A stretch of DNA of 64,000 nucleotides, from contig CM056742.1 of the NCBI GenBank assembly GCA_029851415.1, forward strand, positions 98,686,976 to 98,750,975. The letters run 5' to 3'. The position numbers and the translations under genes are program-made. A model generated the notes under the pieces. That model was given only the letters and a program-made list of their open reading frames with translations, was not told the origin of the DNA and searched no databases. Source of the DNA: Eretmocerus hayati (taxonomy: Eukaryota; Arthropoda; Insecta; Hymenoptera; Aphelinidae). This document shows, piece by piece, positions 21,367 through 32,569 of the stretch. Numbering within the stretch: the stretch's first letter is position 1; each line of letters begins with the position of its first letter.

Positions 21367-22533
21367 CAGTGGAACCTGTTAAGTTGGACACTCCCTATGT
21401 TGGACACCTCACTAAGTTTTACCCTTTTCATCGGAACCGAAAAAAATTACATTGGTTCAAATGGGAATTTTTCTCTGTATGTTGGACACTCTATATGTTG
21501 GACACCTCGCTAAGTTTTACCCCTCTCTGGGAATCCAAAGATAGTATTTCAATGTATGAAAACCTTCAAAGTTGGACATTTGGAAATATAACATATACTA
21601 GATCTTCACCAGCTGACTTTACGAGAAGATTTTTAGCCTAATGACCATCAGATAATGTGATGTATACACAAACATGGTGTTCAACATGCAAACAACCGCG
21701 CTTGTACTGAGTTGATCGATATACGCCTCGGCTCAATTTCGAATAAAGTCAGTATCGGCTGATTGCTCGTAGAGCTCTTTTCTTCAATATTCCACTTGCA
21801 ATTGTGCGAAATAATTAGTCGCGGTGAACAACAAACGAAAAAATGCTGTGGAATTGTGCATTGATGAAAAGAAGAATGTGCTCGATTTACGTAGTCAAGG
21901 ATCAAGCCTTAGAGTTGTGGCTCAGCAGTTTGACATCAGTAAGACTACAGTTGCGAATATTGAAAAAGGCAGAGGAAAGATTATAAAAATATGGGAAGCT
22001 AACTGTAGCGATAAAAGGAAACGGAAGTTGAGGACCAAGGTCGAGGAGAGGATCTACAAGAAAATTGCTCTGTCAAGACAGTCAGAAATCGATGAATTTT
22101 TGTTGAAGGAATGAAATATTTGATGAAACTTTTCTTACACTAATACATATTTGAATACGGTATCTTAATTTCTTGAATATGGCTCAGCCATCTATTCTCA
22201 ATCAATTGATGTACATAATACAGATTATCTTGATTTATTCGTTGGATGGTTTGAAACGATGAACGGTTAACTGCCGAAATAATTTGTAATTGCTTTGCTC
22301 AATTTCTCTATAGAGATATTTGAATACGACATCTTGAATGTTTAAAAATGACTCAGTTATCTATCAATTTTTCAATAAATTCGTGTGTATATCATGGATA
22401 ATCAGATTTATTCATTGAAAGACTTGACGGTACGAAAAGTTGATCTTTTGGCATGTTTCTGTATGTTGGACACCTCGCTATGTTGGACACTTTCTTTCGG
22501 AACCAAACTGTCCAACTTAGACAGGTTATACTG
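21367..22533 (+). mobile_element. pogo/Tigger-type DNA transposon derivative, TA target
   Basis: Termini are CAGTGGAACCTGTTAAGTTG at the left and, on the complement of the right end, CAGTATAACCTGTCTAAGTTG. TA flanks both sides (21,365-21,366 and 22,534-22,535). Removing the element with one TA rejoins the RT coding sequence of the host copy, as judged against the paralogue near 13,240. Subterminal GTTGGACACCTC motifs recur at both ends. The interior encodes only the N-terminal DNA-binding part of a transposase (21,824-22,114), so this is an internally deleted copy. Confidence 0.9.
21824..22114 (+). pseudogene. pogo/Tigger transposase N-terminal DNA-binding domain, truncated
   Basis: The 96-residue frame has a psq/CENP-B-type helix-turn-helix: K-x-x-VLDLRSQGSSLRVVAQQF followed by DISKTTVANIEKGRGKI, at about residues 17-52. 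In pogo/Tigger transposases this domain binds the terminal repeats. A full transposase would continue with a second helix-turn-helix and a DDE catalytic domain of several hundred residues; the frame stops at residue 96, and the remaining element sequence to 22,533 is too short. Catalytic residues are therefore absent. Confidence 0.8.
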
Positions 22534-23467
22534 TATTCTATGCGGATGATCTTTAAATTTATCTCCAAGTCGAGAAAACTAAGATCAAGGAAGGCATCAC
22601 TCGGCTGGGAGAAGTAGGACGACTAATTGCTGAATGGGCCCGAAATTCCGGCCTGCGTCTCAACGCTGGCAAGACCAAGGCAATCCTCTTCAGCTCCGAG
22701 AGGAACATCAGAGATCTGAAAAGAATGGACTTGCCAGGGTTGAGATACAGGAAGGAAAATTCATTCCGTTCAGCGATACAGTCGTGAGTCTTGGTGTTAC
22801 ACTTGATAGTGAACTGACGTGGAAGCCGCACATCGACCAAGTAACTAAGAAAGTGAACAGAGCCCTTCACGGTTTGCGGTTTTTTAGGGCGTGTATCACC
22901 AGACCTCTCCGAATTCGCCTAGTCGAGTCATTAGTTCAACCGCATTTAGATTATTGCACAGTCGTGTACCTCGACGCCACGGACGAACAGCGGCAACGGA
23001 TACAACGACTGAGCAATTCATGTGTGAGGTACATTTTTGATCTTAGGAGAGACGAGCACATCACCCCGTTTAGGAAGCGTTTAGGTTGGTTGCGTACTGA
23101 TTCGCGGAGAATGTACTTCGCAGCTCTGTTAATGCATAAGATCATGCATTTAGGAGAGCCTGGCTACCTAGCTGCGATGTTCACCAGGTACCAATCTGAA
23201 CGCCCCGCACGTGGTAATGCAGAAGAGCGGGTACTCAAAGTTCCCAATATGAGACTTGAATATGGAAGAAGATCTTTCCAGGTTCAATGTGCTCATTTTT
23301 GGAACTCTCTCCCTCCGGGCTTTCGGCAGCTGGGGAAAACACCCTTGTTCAAAGAGTCCTTGAAAGATTTCCTATTAACAAAGTCTCCTCAGAGGATTGA
23401 TCCGGAGAAGCAGCATCACTTTAATCTTTGATGGGCATTTCTTAATATGATTTTATCGGAATATTTA

Positions 23468-23468
<1 letters not shown>

Positions 23469-23512
<44 letters not shown>
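23469..23512. repeat. (AT)n microsatellite
   Basis: About 44 bases of alternating T and A within the 3' UTR of the second CR1-like copy. The other copies do not show this expansion. Confidence 0.95.
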
Positions 23513-23514
<2 letters not shown>

Positions 23515-23579
23515 ACACATATGAAAATATGTCGGTGTATTTTGTCGTAGAACGAATAAAGGATATCTATCTATCTCTC

Positions 23580-25500
23580 TTTCTCTAGATATTTGCTGAG
23601 TTGGATATACGGAATACTTTCAACACTCACTGCTTAAGGATTGGATATCCATCTTATTCTCATATTTATAATTTACTCAAACTAATCCGCCTCTCTCCCT
23701 CGCATCGGAAATCGTCTCAAAATTGGATTGTGAAATTTTGATAGTGGAAAATGTCACAATCTCGTTCCCTCTCAGGAATCTCCATCCACATCTATTGCCA
23801 TGCCACCCTCACAAAATGTTTTGTCAACGTATCCTGTATTCGGTTTGCCCATTTTGAGTCTTGATTTTCCCAGTTCCAAATTTCCATCGACCTTTGTAAT
23901 TTCAATTCATTCATCATAGGTGAGATTCTCTTCCGTGTGAAAATCCATCTTCTCTGATCCCAAATATCTATCTACATGTGACATATTTGCTTATAATGCT
24001 CCTGGTTGCATTTATTGTCTCATAACTTGCAGTGGTTTCCGATCCACAATTCATCTCTGGGTAGACATAATATATATCCTAAAACAAGTCTTCTAATGAT
24101 TGGACGAAGGAACCCCCAGGCGAAAGGCTCTTGCGATGCATGAAACAATGATGGGGATTAATAGATAATGAAGCCCCGAATGAATGAGGTGGGAAAATAA
24201 TTTGTCGCATCCATATGCATTATTTTGAGTGCCATTAACTCGCTCGCCTGACTCTTTCATCTACATGGCTACGATGCGACCTGATTCCTTTTGTTACATC
24301 CAGTTTTTATGACATTCCATGCTTGATTCAGTTTTGTTCCCCGCCGAAGATTCGGTTCCGAATTTATACCATGAACTATAACTTTTTGAGTATACTCGGA
24401 AAACGCGTAGAGTTCCTCTTGGATCTCGTTCTTTCAGGGTCAAGTGAACTTTGAAGACGGTGTCCAATTCATCAAACAATAATTTCAAGCCACCACAAGA
24501 GATAAATATAATCCCACCGTCTGACTTTCGTGTCACTCGTACTTTTGAAGTGCTTTAGAATCCATTCGCGATCTTCTCCCATAAACTAAACTGAAGATTC
24601 TACATGTACCGTTCTCTTGCTTATTGTCTGAGTTCCAGAACAAGCTATAGTAAGCTTTGATCCTACTTTCAGATTTTGAGTAATCTACATTCACACACTC
24701 TCTACTTTTTCGTGCAAGTAACTGCAATTTTTCATCATTAACCACCCGTTATTGTTTCATCCATTATCTTTCGAATCGTGGAAATGTTTTAGAAATTCGA
24801 TACGCAGAACATCCACCCCCTGAAACATCCACAAGGTATTTTTCCATAATATTCAATCTGACAGGATAAAATCATCCTGTTTCCTTTCCCACCCGACTTG
24901 AACAATGAAAACCGCGTTTCCTCCTCTTCAATCCGACTATATTGCAAGGTGAACCCATTTAGAAGGCTATTGAAACCTCTATGGTTATTTCAAAGTAGTT
25001 CAGAGGTACTAGTAGATGAATAGTCAGATCCAAACTCATCTCAAGTGTTTGGAGTGAAGATATTCAACTGCGATACTTTTCTGTCTACATCACTACCGTC
25101 CCGGACGCAATTCAGATTTTATCAACAGTTCAACCATTATCGTTAAACCACTATACACACTCATTTGCCACGCAGGTTACTTTTTTGTGCACGTTTCAAG
25201 CTGAATTGAAGTGGATTCCACCCAGTAGCCGTTTAGTCATGATTGGTTTTGCTGGAGGCAAGAAAAAATCAGCCATCTGATAGGCGAATCTTACTGACTT
25301 CGCACCGACTGACGTTTACCAAAGGATTTATGCATTATTTGATCAATTTATAGAGTAATAGGGATCTTGAGGAGTATGACTGAGTTCAAGAGTCGCGTAT
25401 CAGGGTATAACAGATGAGTGCCAAGCTGTCGATCCATTTAAGCACGGTCATTTAGCCATACTGTCAGCTCTAGTATCCCCTTATATACGCATATAAATTG
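23580..25500. other. Anonymous stretch; possible decayed frame 24,290-24,960 (minus)
   Basis: No gene is recognised. On the minus strand between about 24,960 and 24,294 three consecutive open pieces (about 45, 70 and 80 codons) succeed one another with frame changes, containing text such as RIEEEETRFSLFKSGGKGN, RIFSLVYGRRSRMDSKALQ and GGLKLLFDELDTVFKVHL. This could be an old coding remnant or chance. No motif allows a family call. Confidence 0.3.
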
Positions 25501-25509
25501 TATGCACTT

Positions 25510-26260
25510 CGAGTGGAGATTGATTCGCAGTCTCACGGACAGTATAATGGTGTAAGTGTCGAACTGCATTGATTTCCAATGGAGGCTCAGATGTATGGTG
25601 AGTACGAACGCGTGCTGTATGCGTGGCAAATAGAGATCTATTCGCAGTCTCAGCGACAGGTTTTCAGTGTTCGTGCGAATGTGCATTGAGAGATCATGCT
25701 CGTCGAATGCAGATGCGCTGTGGCTGGAGATTGATTCGCAGTCTCATGGATAGAACGGTAGTGTGAGTGCGAATCTATATATTCCCGCGTTGAATGCAGA
25801 TGTGCTGTGGCTGGAGATCGATTCGCAGCCTCACGGATAGACTAGTAGTATGTGTGCTCGATCGCATTGTATGATCTGCGGGGCAAACGCACTGTATGCC
25901 GTGACTGGAGATTGATTTGCAAACTCACCGATAGTATGAGGTTGTAACGATCCGAAGCCCGGTCTACGCGTGAGTCTACGCACACACTCTCTCATCCGTG
26001 AGCTCACTGATATTTTTGGGGCTCAAGCATGTGTGAGAAAGATCCACACATGCTTGCGTACGCGAGTCATCCGTGAGCTCACGGACGAGAGAGTGTGTGC
26101 GTGAGCTCACGCTACAGACCGTGGCGCCACCACACTAGAGTTTCAAATCATTGAAACTTGATAGTAGTGTGCGCGGAAGATTTGCATTGGGAGATCTATA
26201 TAGAGTAGGTGCATTGTATACCTCATGACTGGAGATCGATTCGCAAGCTCACGGATAGGC
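25510..26260 (+). repeat. Tandem repeat of about 89-114 bp, interrupted by a palindromic insert
   Basis: A shared core, variants of CTGGAGATTGATTCGCAGTC followed by TCACGGATAG, recurs near 25,515, 25,630, 25,723, 25,812, 25,901 and 26,226. The last regular spacings are 89 bases. Between the fifth and sixth copies lie about 220 extra bases (roughly 25,950-26,170) that are rich in inverted repeats, suggesting insertion of a small foldback into the array. Confidence 0.82.
25979..26102. repeat. Nested hairpins inside the tandem array
   Basis: The outer arms are ACGCACACACTCTCTCATCC with GTGAGCTCA (25,979-26,007) and a near-complement at 26,074-26,102. The inner hairpin is exact: CAAGCATGTGTG at 26,024 and CACACATGCTTG ending at 26,056. 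The 10-base palindrome GTGAGCTCAC occurs within the arms. Confidence 0.9.
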
Positions 26261-26269
26261 TGGTAGTTT

Positions 26270-28320
26270 GCGTGCGAAACTACGAGCTTGCTTCTCGATT
26301 CATTCATCTCCTTCGTCTCAGTGATGAAGAATTCGGATTTTGGGTGAAGTTGATTTGGACGCCTTGGGTATGGGAGTTTTTGGATTTTCGAGAGATCCTT
26401 TTTATGTTTGGTCTATATGGTGTATTGATTATCACTGATGGGTATCATGAAACATTCTGCGGCATTCTGGGACACTTTCTCCGTGAACTACTGCTCATAG
26501 GATTTAAGCGCCGGATAATCCGAGGGTGAATTCTACATCAATTGGGGTTGATTTGGGTGTGTCAAAGTGGTGGGGTGGGGGTTGTTTTTTGGAAAAAAAT
26601 TTTCAATGGTAGTAACTTCTTTGTGAAGATGTTACTCTTACGGTATCATTCAATTTTCTACTCTTTTTGGATTTTCGAAGTGGGAAGCAGGGGGTTGAGA
26701 AGGGGTTGGAATCGCGAAATTAGTCTCAATGACTCAAATTCCCTTTAGAATCGGTGAATCAGGTTCAATTATGATGGGAATCTATGTTTTCTATCGTGTT
26801 CCTTTCAGATGAGGTGAAATGGAATGGGTGGGGTAGAATGGAACTACCTCTAAAATCGATGAACTGATAGTCCGAACTCGATATCTACTCATTTTGATCT
26901 GTTTTTCTCAATTTTTCCATACATTTCCCTCAGCTATGAACTGTTGGTTCCCAATTCTTCTCAATTCTGCTTCTGTAACTGAAATGTTTCATGGTCCACA
27001 TATGATGAAACTTTCGACAGATCCTCCTTTTCAGCTTACACGCAAGTAACTTGGCTCTCATCTCCACCTTCATTCGTTATAGTTATTCTGCATCACATTC
27101 CTCTTTCTTCCAAGTCGAAGCGTTGTGTTTTGAAAACTTATCGTTATGTTCACATCATGACAGTGCGAAGGGAGAATAGAAATTGGGAGAAAATTAATGC
27201 GCTGCGTTCATTGGCAGCGCTGAACATCTTTGAGTATCATATCGTGGTTAGAATCGATTCCCCTGGAAGTTTACTGTGCTAAAACCGGAATAGATTGCGC
27301 ATAACTTAGAGTCGGGGTAACTTTTCGCATCCATTCGCTCTTCTTCAATGTGACTGAATTTTGTGGAACAAATCTGAGCCATCAAGGAAGAGATTTTTGG
27401 TGGAGACGGTCAGAATCGTCTGCAGTATCATGATTCTCTTATCTAATATGCGTTAAAAGTTGTTGCAAAGGAGCCGCAGGTCAAGGGGAGATAGGGAAAA
27501 GTACTAATCATCACAATTCAAGATCGAAAGGAAGAACAAATACGAGGTCCGTGAAGCAAACGCAACCAATACAGACAGATGAGCATGAATCATTCACTTC
27601 TCCGAGTCAACTCGCGCTGCTCTTGGAAGCAGCCGCATCAATGCGTATGCTTCTCATTTTCTCCCGAGTCAAAGTATGTTTATTTCTACGCCCATCAGAA
27701 TTCCGTCAATTTTTTGTTCCTATTCTGTAATTTCTCAAGCCCAAGAACTTCGTGAACGATCGGATCTGATTCTGGGTAGGATTTGGACGTAGGAAGGACT
27801 TGTTTGCATTCCGCGTATTACCCCCCGTCATTTCTCATTCGTGAATTTGAGAGAACGGAATCAACTGAGATATGCTTCATTTTGTTCGAAACAGCAGAAA
27901 TATGCTGGGTTTTCGATTGGCCCCTCTGAATTTCTGCTTTCTGCGTGATAGAGCTGGTGTATGGAGGAATCTGAGATGATCGCCATTTGCATTCTTCCAA
28001 CGCTTCCCAGTCTGCAGTGAACTACAATCATCGACTGGTGGCCGAGAATCGCAAGTAAACTCAGATTTTCATTTTCCTTGCTTATTCGATATAAGAGAAG
28101 TAGACCTACTGATCATTTGCAACAATCATGAATGAAATTTGTTCCTCGAACTTCCTCCATACTTTATTCCTAGATTGTTTGAGTTCTTGATTTTTGCACA
28201 AGTTTTGTACGTCGGACTTTCTCCTTGAGCTTCACTTCTGCTTCTTATTCATTTGGCTACTAGACGTTGTTCGCGGATTTCCGTAGGGATGTCTTCTAGC
28301 TTCGTGCAATTCAGGGCTAT
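26270..28320. other. Anonymous AT-rich stretch, nothing recognised
   Basis: Short frames only (longest about 105 residues), without motifs. G-rich patches occur near 26,565-26,580 and 26,690. I see no repeats, hairpins or coding signal strong enough to annotate. Confidence 0.5.
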
Positions 28321-28329
28321 CGACCGGAG

Positions 28330-28978
28330 CCCAGATCGCCTCACTCAGGCCATCATGCACATCACTCGACACGGATAATACACGATCCGACGGCTCGTTA
28401 AACCCGGTGACTATCCCATGTCTCTTGGTTGCGGAGCGAGTACGGTACGAGGTACTCAGGTATTAGTTTAGCACCCAGCCATTCCTCCAACTCGGCACGC
28501 TCTCTCCGGGTATCGTCGCACGTGGAGAGGGCGTTTCAGCGTCATCCCAGTTGTCCCCACATGACTGACACGCTGGGGATGTCCTCTCGTTGAATCGGGT
28601 CAGATAGGCAACGGAGCAACCGTGGTCATTCAAAGCCTGCGTTGTCCAGTAATATATCTCTCCGTGGGTGAGCTCCGCCCCCTTGGTTATGTTACGGATC
28701 AGCCGCTGCGTCTATCTGCCATCTGCAAATGGCGAACCCCACTCAGTTTGCCACTGCTCGAGGGTGGTTTCCTTCTCGTTGTCTCGGATGATCTACTTCA
28801 TCGTTGGGGTAAGTGCTCGTCCGGCTCTGATGACTTGTCGGTCCCAGGTCCTCAGTCACTCCGCGACGAGCAAGTGGATCGGTGGCGTCCCCGCCAGCAA
28901 ACGAGCAGCATCTCCTGTGTTACGTGTTGAGGGTCCTTCGATCCGTTCTCCGCTGAGCTCCTGGACGCAGTTGGAGGT
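28330..28978 (-). pseudogene. R1-clade-like non-LTR ORF2 C-terminal fragment
   Basis: The minus-strand translation shows the C-terminal signature of R1/TRAS-type ORF2: LLAGTPPIHLLVAE, a TLEQWQTEWGSPFADGR segment with TQRLIRNI, then GEIYYWTTQALNDHGCSVAYL, and a zinc-knuckle-like C-x2-C ... DDAE motif (ACQSCGDNWDDAETP). In the family this region follows the RT and helps hold nucleic acid. Stops and frame changes are present. Its upstream end coincides with the LTR-like block beginning at 28,981, suggesting the R1-like copy was cut by that insertion. Confidence 0.72.
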
Positions 28979-29400
28979 TGTGTAAGGTTCGGTCAATGAT
29001 CCAGAAGACGAGTGGTAGAATGCAATCGGTGTTTATTCAATAATTAATACAATCCCGAGAGAGACTATAACTCGTGACGCTATTGACTCTATGATACGAC
29101 GAGGCCAACACTGGCTGCGAGTACTTGTCTTGAATGCGTGTACTCCGATGAGGTCCGGTCAACGATTCGTGATCGACTAAGACTCTAGAAGCCCCTGTTC
29201 AGGCCTTTGTTCCGTTTTTTTATTCTGCTGCAATCCATATCCCCTTTTGCTTTCTGCTGATGCCTCGTGAGTCGAGTGTGGGCGTACGTGAGTCAGCTCG
29301 AGGCCAATGTCCGCCTCTCGCTTGAGGTCACTCATGACGTACCTGAAGCCTGCACATTCTCTATCGGTCAATGAATCGTTACGGACCTAGTCCCGTAACA
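28979..29400 (-). other. LTR-like block (tentative)
   Basis: The block starts TGTGTAAGG (or TGTAAGG) and ends CCCGTAACA on the plus strand, contains TTTATTCAATAATTAATAC (a minus-strand polyadenylation signal), and shares an ordered skeleton with 18,849-19,440. Near each end lies a direct TCGGTCAATGA motif. The ends fit TG...CA, but I find no flanking duplication and no clear primer-binding site, so a solo LTR is only a suggestion. Confidence 0.35.
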
Positions 29401-30330
29401 CGTCCGTTGGCCGTGTTTTTGCTCTCCGGAGGAATCATTAAAACGTACAAAAGATGTGAAAACATTTCTTAGTATGTATATCCCTTGAATTTAAACGTTA
29501 TCTTACATATCTCTAGACCCGAAAATTAAGTACAATTGATACATTTATATGACAGAAAATGATTATTATCTTCGTATTTGTAAAATTCCATCTCTCTTTC
29601 AAGTCTCTCTCGATTTCTCCCGACAAATTAGAACATTCAGGTAAGTTCCTTCCAAAAAAATCTTTTCTTTTTCTCCATGCGTACATATGGATTGAATTTC
29701 GGGGGTCATCCTTTATTATCAACATGAATCTTATCCGCTGGTTATATATCATCCAAAGAGCAGGAGCTTCTGTTTCTTCTATGACTATCAATAGTTATTT
29801 CATCAGCTGGTTCTATATCATCCAAAGGGTGGGAGCTTCCGCTCCTTCCATCATCATCATCGTGTATTTTATCGGTTGGTTATATATCGTTCAAAGAGTG
29901 GGAACTTTCACTCATTCCTTGGATTGGGAGCATTGGTTGACCCATCGGTCTCTTCATGATTGCGAATTAGTCCAGGTTCGTGAGAACCATGCCTCTTTCT
30001 CCTGGTTGAACTGGGTAAGTAACGGGTTGAATAGTAATGCATTCTGGTTGTATCGACCATTTGACCGTTGGTTCGTCCGTCTCTCGTTTGTGTGTCCTCT
30101 CATCTGAAACTGATCTACCAGTGATTAGACAAGGGAACCCCCCTGGCAACGGATCTTTCATGCTACGAATGCTACTACTGCGATGAGGTATACCAGACCC
30201 CCCGTGAGCGTTAATGTGTTTTGTGAAGCTTTGAATCTCTTAGACATAACTCTGAGTTGACTCGTTCCTCGTGCCATGTTGATAACTTGTTTCAGGTTTT
30301 CTCCATTCTCTAGGGATCTCACGGGCAATT
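29401..30330. other. Anonymous stretch with a 69-bp triplicate
   Basis: A plus-strand frame of 182 residues spans 29,559-30,107, but part of it is produced by a 69-base tandem repeat (a TGGTTATATATCATCCAAAGA-type core near 29,737, 29,806 and 29,875), so it is not good evidence for a gene. The right end of the stretch meets the 78-bp satellite at about 30,335. Confidence 0.45.
29720..29930 (+). repeat. 69-bp tandem repeat, three units
   Basis: Three units with a core resembling GCTGGTTATATATCATCC and AAAGAGCAGGAGCTTC, spaced exactly 69 bases. Because 69 is a multiple of three, the frame stays open through the repeat. Confidence 0.85.
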
Positions 30331-30334
30331 TGCC

Positions 30335-31502
30335 GCGGCTTGCACTGCAGTGCGCATGACCTGTTTTTATGTACCCTGCTTTTATGTCTATTACCGTGCT
30401 ATATACATTGCCGCGGCTCAAGCTGCAGTGCGCATGACCTGTTTTTATGTACCTTGCTTTTATGTCCATTACCGTGCTATATACATTGCTGCGGCTCGCG
30501 CTGCAGTGCGCATGACCTGTTTTTATGTACCCTGCTTTTATGTCTATTACCGTGTTATATACATTGCCGCGGCTCAAGCTGCAGTGCGCATGACCTGTTT
30601 TTATGTACCCTGCTTCTATGTCCATTACCGTGCTATATACATTGCCGCGGCTTGTGTTGCAGTGCGCATGGCCAGTTTTCATGTACCCTGCTTTTATGTC
30701 TATTACCGTGCTATATACATTGCCGCGGCTCAAGCTGCAGTGCGCATGACCTGTTCTTATGTACCTTGCTTTTATGTCCATTACCGTGCTATATACATTG
30801 CTGCGGCTCGCGCTGCAGTGTGCATGACCTGTCTTTATGTACCCTGCTTTTATGTCTTTTACCGTGTTATATACATTGCCGCGGCTCAAGCTGCAGTGCG
30901 CATGACCTGTTTTTATGTACCCTGCTTCTATGTCCATTACCGTGCTATATATATTGCCGCGGCTTGTATTGCAGTGCGCATGGCCAGTTTTCATATACCC
31001 TGCTTTTATGTCTATTACCGTGCTTTATACACTGCCCACTGCCGCGGCTTGTGCTGCAGTGCGCATGACCTGTTTTTATGTACCCTGCTTTTATGTCCAT
31101 TACCGTGCTATATACATTGCCGCGGCTCAAGCTGCAGTGCGCATGACCTGTTTTTATGTACCTTGCTTTTATGTCCATTACCGTGCTATATACATTGCCG
31201 CGGCTTACGCTGCAGTGCGCATGACCTGTTATCATGTACCCTGCTTTTATGTCTATTACCGTGTTATATACATTGCCGCGGCTCAAGCTGCAGTGCGCAT
31301 GACCTGTTTTTATGTACCCTGCTTTTATGTCCATTACCGTGCTATATACATTGCCGCGGCTCAAGCTGCAGTGCGCATGACCTGTTTTTATGTACCTTGC
31401 TTTCATGTCCATTACCGTGCTATATACATTGCCGCGGCTTGCGCTGCAGTGCGCATGACCTGTTATTATGTACCCTGCTTCTATGTCCATTACCGTGCTA
31501 TA
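30335..31502 (+). repeat. 78-bp satellite array 1 (about 15 units, 312-bp higher-order repeat)
   Basis: The unit carries TTGCCGCGGCTCAAGCTGCAG, TGCGCATGACCTG, TATGTACCCTGCTTTTATG and ATTACCGTGCTATATAC. Its period of 78 bases is 26 codons, so all three plus frames and at least one minus frame stay open for hundreds of codons. Variant units recur in fixed order with period four (312 bases): two four-unit blocks, 30,413-30,724 and 30,725-31,036, each end in a unit bearing ATGGCCAGTTTTCAT. The array stops at a TA where the giant palindrome is inserted. Confidence 0.97.
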
Positions 31503-32569
31503 CAATCTGTTTCAGAAGGTGTGTACATATTGTAACCGGGGGGTAGCAAAGAAATTGTAAATTTCATTCGTCTATTCAAAATTTTTTGTAAACCCTCGTG
31601 GTTTTTGTAACTTTTACTCAAAATTTGGCATTTCGCTTGTAATGCTAAGCGTGTAATGATTAGCAGTTAATCATTACACAAAAGCATCACATCGAATATT
31701 TGTGTTGTCTGCTATTGTTGTTTTGACGCGATGTGCCGTGTTTCCGACTCGTGCGTAGATGCCGAGTAAGATATTTTTTCGCGAGATTTCACGGAGCGTG
31801 TGTTGCATCGAATTTAGACTGCAGTGAACGCGAGTGTGATGGAGTCCTGCAGTGCTGGGCAGTGATGGCAGTGTATCGGCAGTGGCGGCGGCGGCTGCAC
31901 GCACGCACTGCATCATCATAATGGAGTTATTTTTTTCACGCAATGCTTTTTGTTGTGTTGTTTATCGTGCTGTGGGCGAGGCGTGTATCAGTCTGATTGT
32001 GATGTGTTATTGGATGTTTGCGGGCGATCGCCTGCAAATCATTGAATCAGACAACTGATGCAGCGGAAGAAATGCCCATAAGCATGTTGTGTCTTCTGCT
32101 ACAGCTGATCTTGGTGCGTCCGTTAGCAGCCGGCTTTTAATGGAGTTCGTTTTATGTCGTTTACCTCCAACTCCGAGTTTATTGTCGATCCACAGAGTCT
32201 ACGAGAAACAGCTGTAGTGTAACGGGTGGAGTTATCAGATAAGTATTATTTATGTAACTAAAAGACGATCTTCCCTATTTTGAAAATGATTCTTTGTTCC
32301 TTTCCTCACTCTTTCAGTTTCATGTGGCGTGAGTGATTGACTATGACAAATGCTGTGTGGTCTGTCGAATGAGGATTGTCATAACTTCATTGCTTGTGCT
32401 GTCAATTGATGCACTTGGTGTCTTGAGTCTCTGTGAGTAAAACCTTAATGAATCTCCTACCTGGCATCCTCTCAGCCTCTATTGTGACTGTATCAATTTT
32501 TTTTTTCTCGTAGTCTCTTTGTTCAATCGACGAGATGAGTCCAAAGACTTTGTTTTATGTCATCTGTCT

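Larger units (their letters stand above)
20656..23431 (+). pseudogene. CR1-like ORF2 reverse transcriptase, truncated and interrupted
   Basis: Visible motifs are GVDGIPQSVIAKALPAI, SDFRPIALLCFLSKVLEKI, FDFSKAFDTI and VPQGSVLGPLLFSLYVNDL up to 21,330, then after the pogo-type insertion the YADD box (ORF2 text TATGCGGATGAT near 22,540). The C-terminal part follows to 23,431. A one-base frameshift lies near 22,738. This copy is less mutated than the 8.2-14.5 kb one: it keeps glutamine codons where that copy has TAG stops. Without the N-terminal half it could not mobilise itself. Confidence 0.85.
20656..23575 (+). mobile_element. Second copy of the CR1-like family, 5'-truncated, split by a pogo element
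   Basis: Homology with the 8.2-14.5 kb copy starts at about 20,656 (the equivalent point is near 12,526), so the copy lacks ORF1 and the endonuclease. RT sequence runs to 21,366, is interrupted by a pogo/Tigger-type element, resumes at 22,534 and ends with the ORF2 stop near 23,431. The 3' UTR contains a long AT microsatellite (about 23,470-23,511) and finishes with ACGAATAAAGGATATCTATC. Because it begins right after a CT-rich microsatellite, it may have integrated into it. Confidence 0.88.

Noticed and set aside
25510..26260. Tandem repeats as a CRISPR array
   Set aside because: Units are 89-114 bases with diverged cores, no short exact repeats with unique spacers, and no cas genes; the DNA is eukaryotic in character.
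29559..30107. 182-codon frame as a membrane protein
   Set aside because: Its hydrophobic parts come from a 69-bp tandem repeat, and no conserved motif is present.
30350..31546. Long plus-strand open frames of up to 398 codons, and minus-strand frames of 278 codons, in the satellite
   Set aside because: They arise because the 78-bp period is a multiple of three and the unit lacks stops in several frames. Three plus frames and a minus frame are open at once, so none is evidence for a protein.
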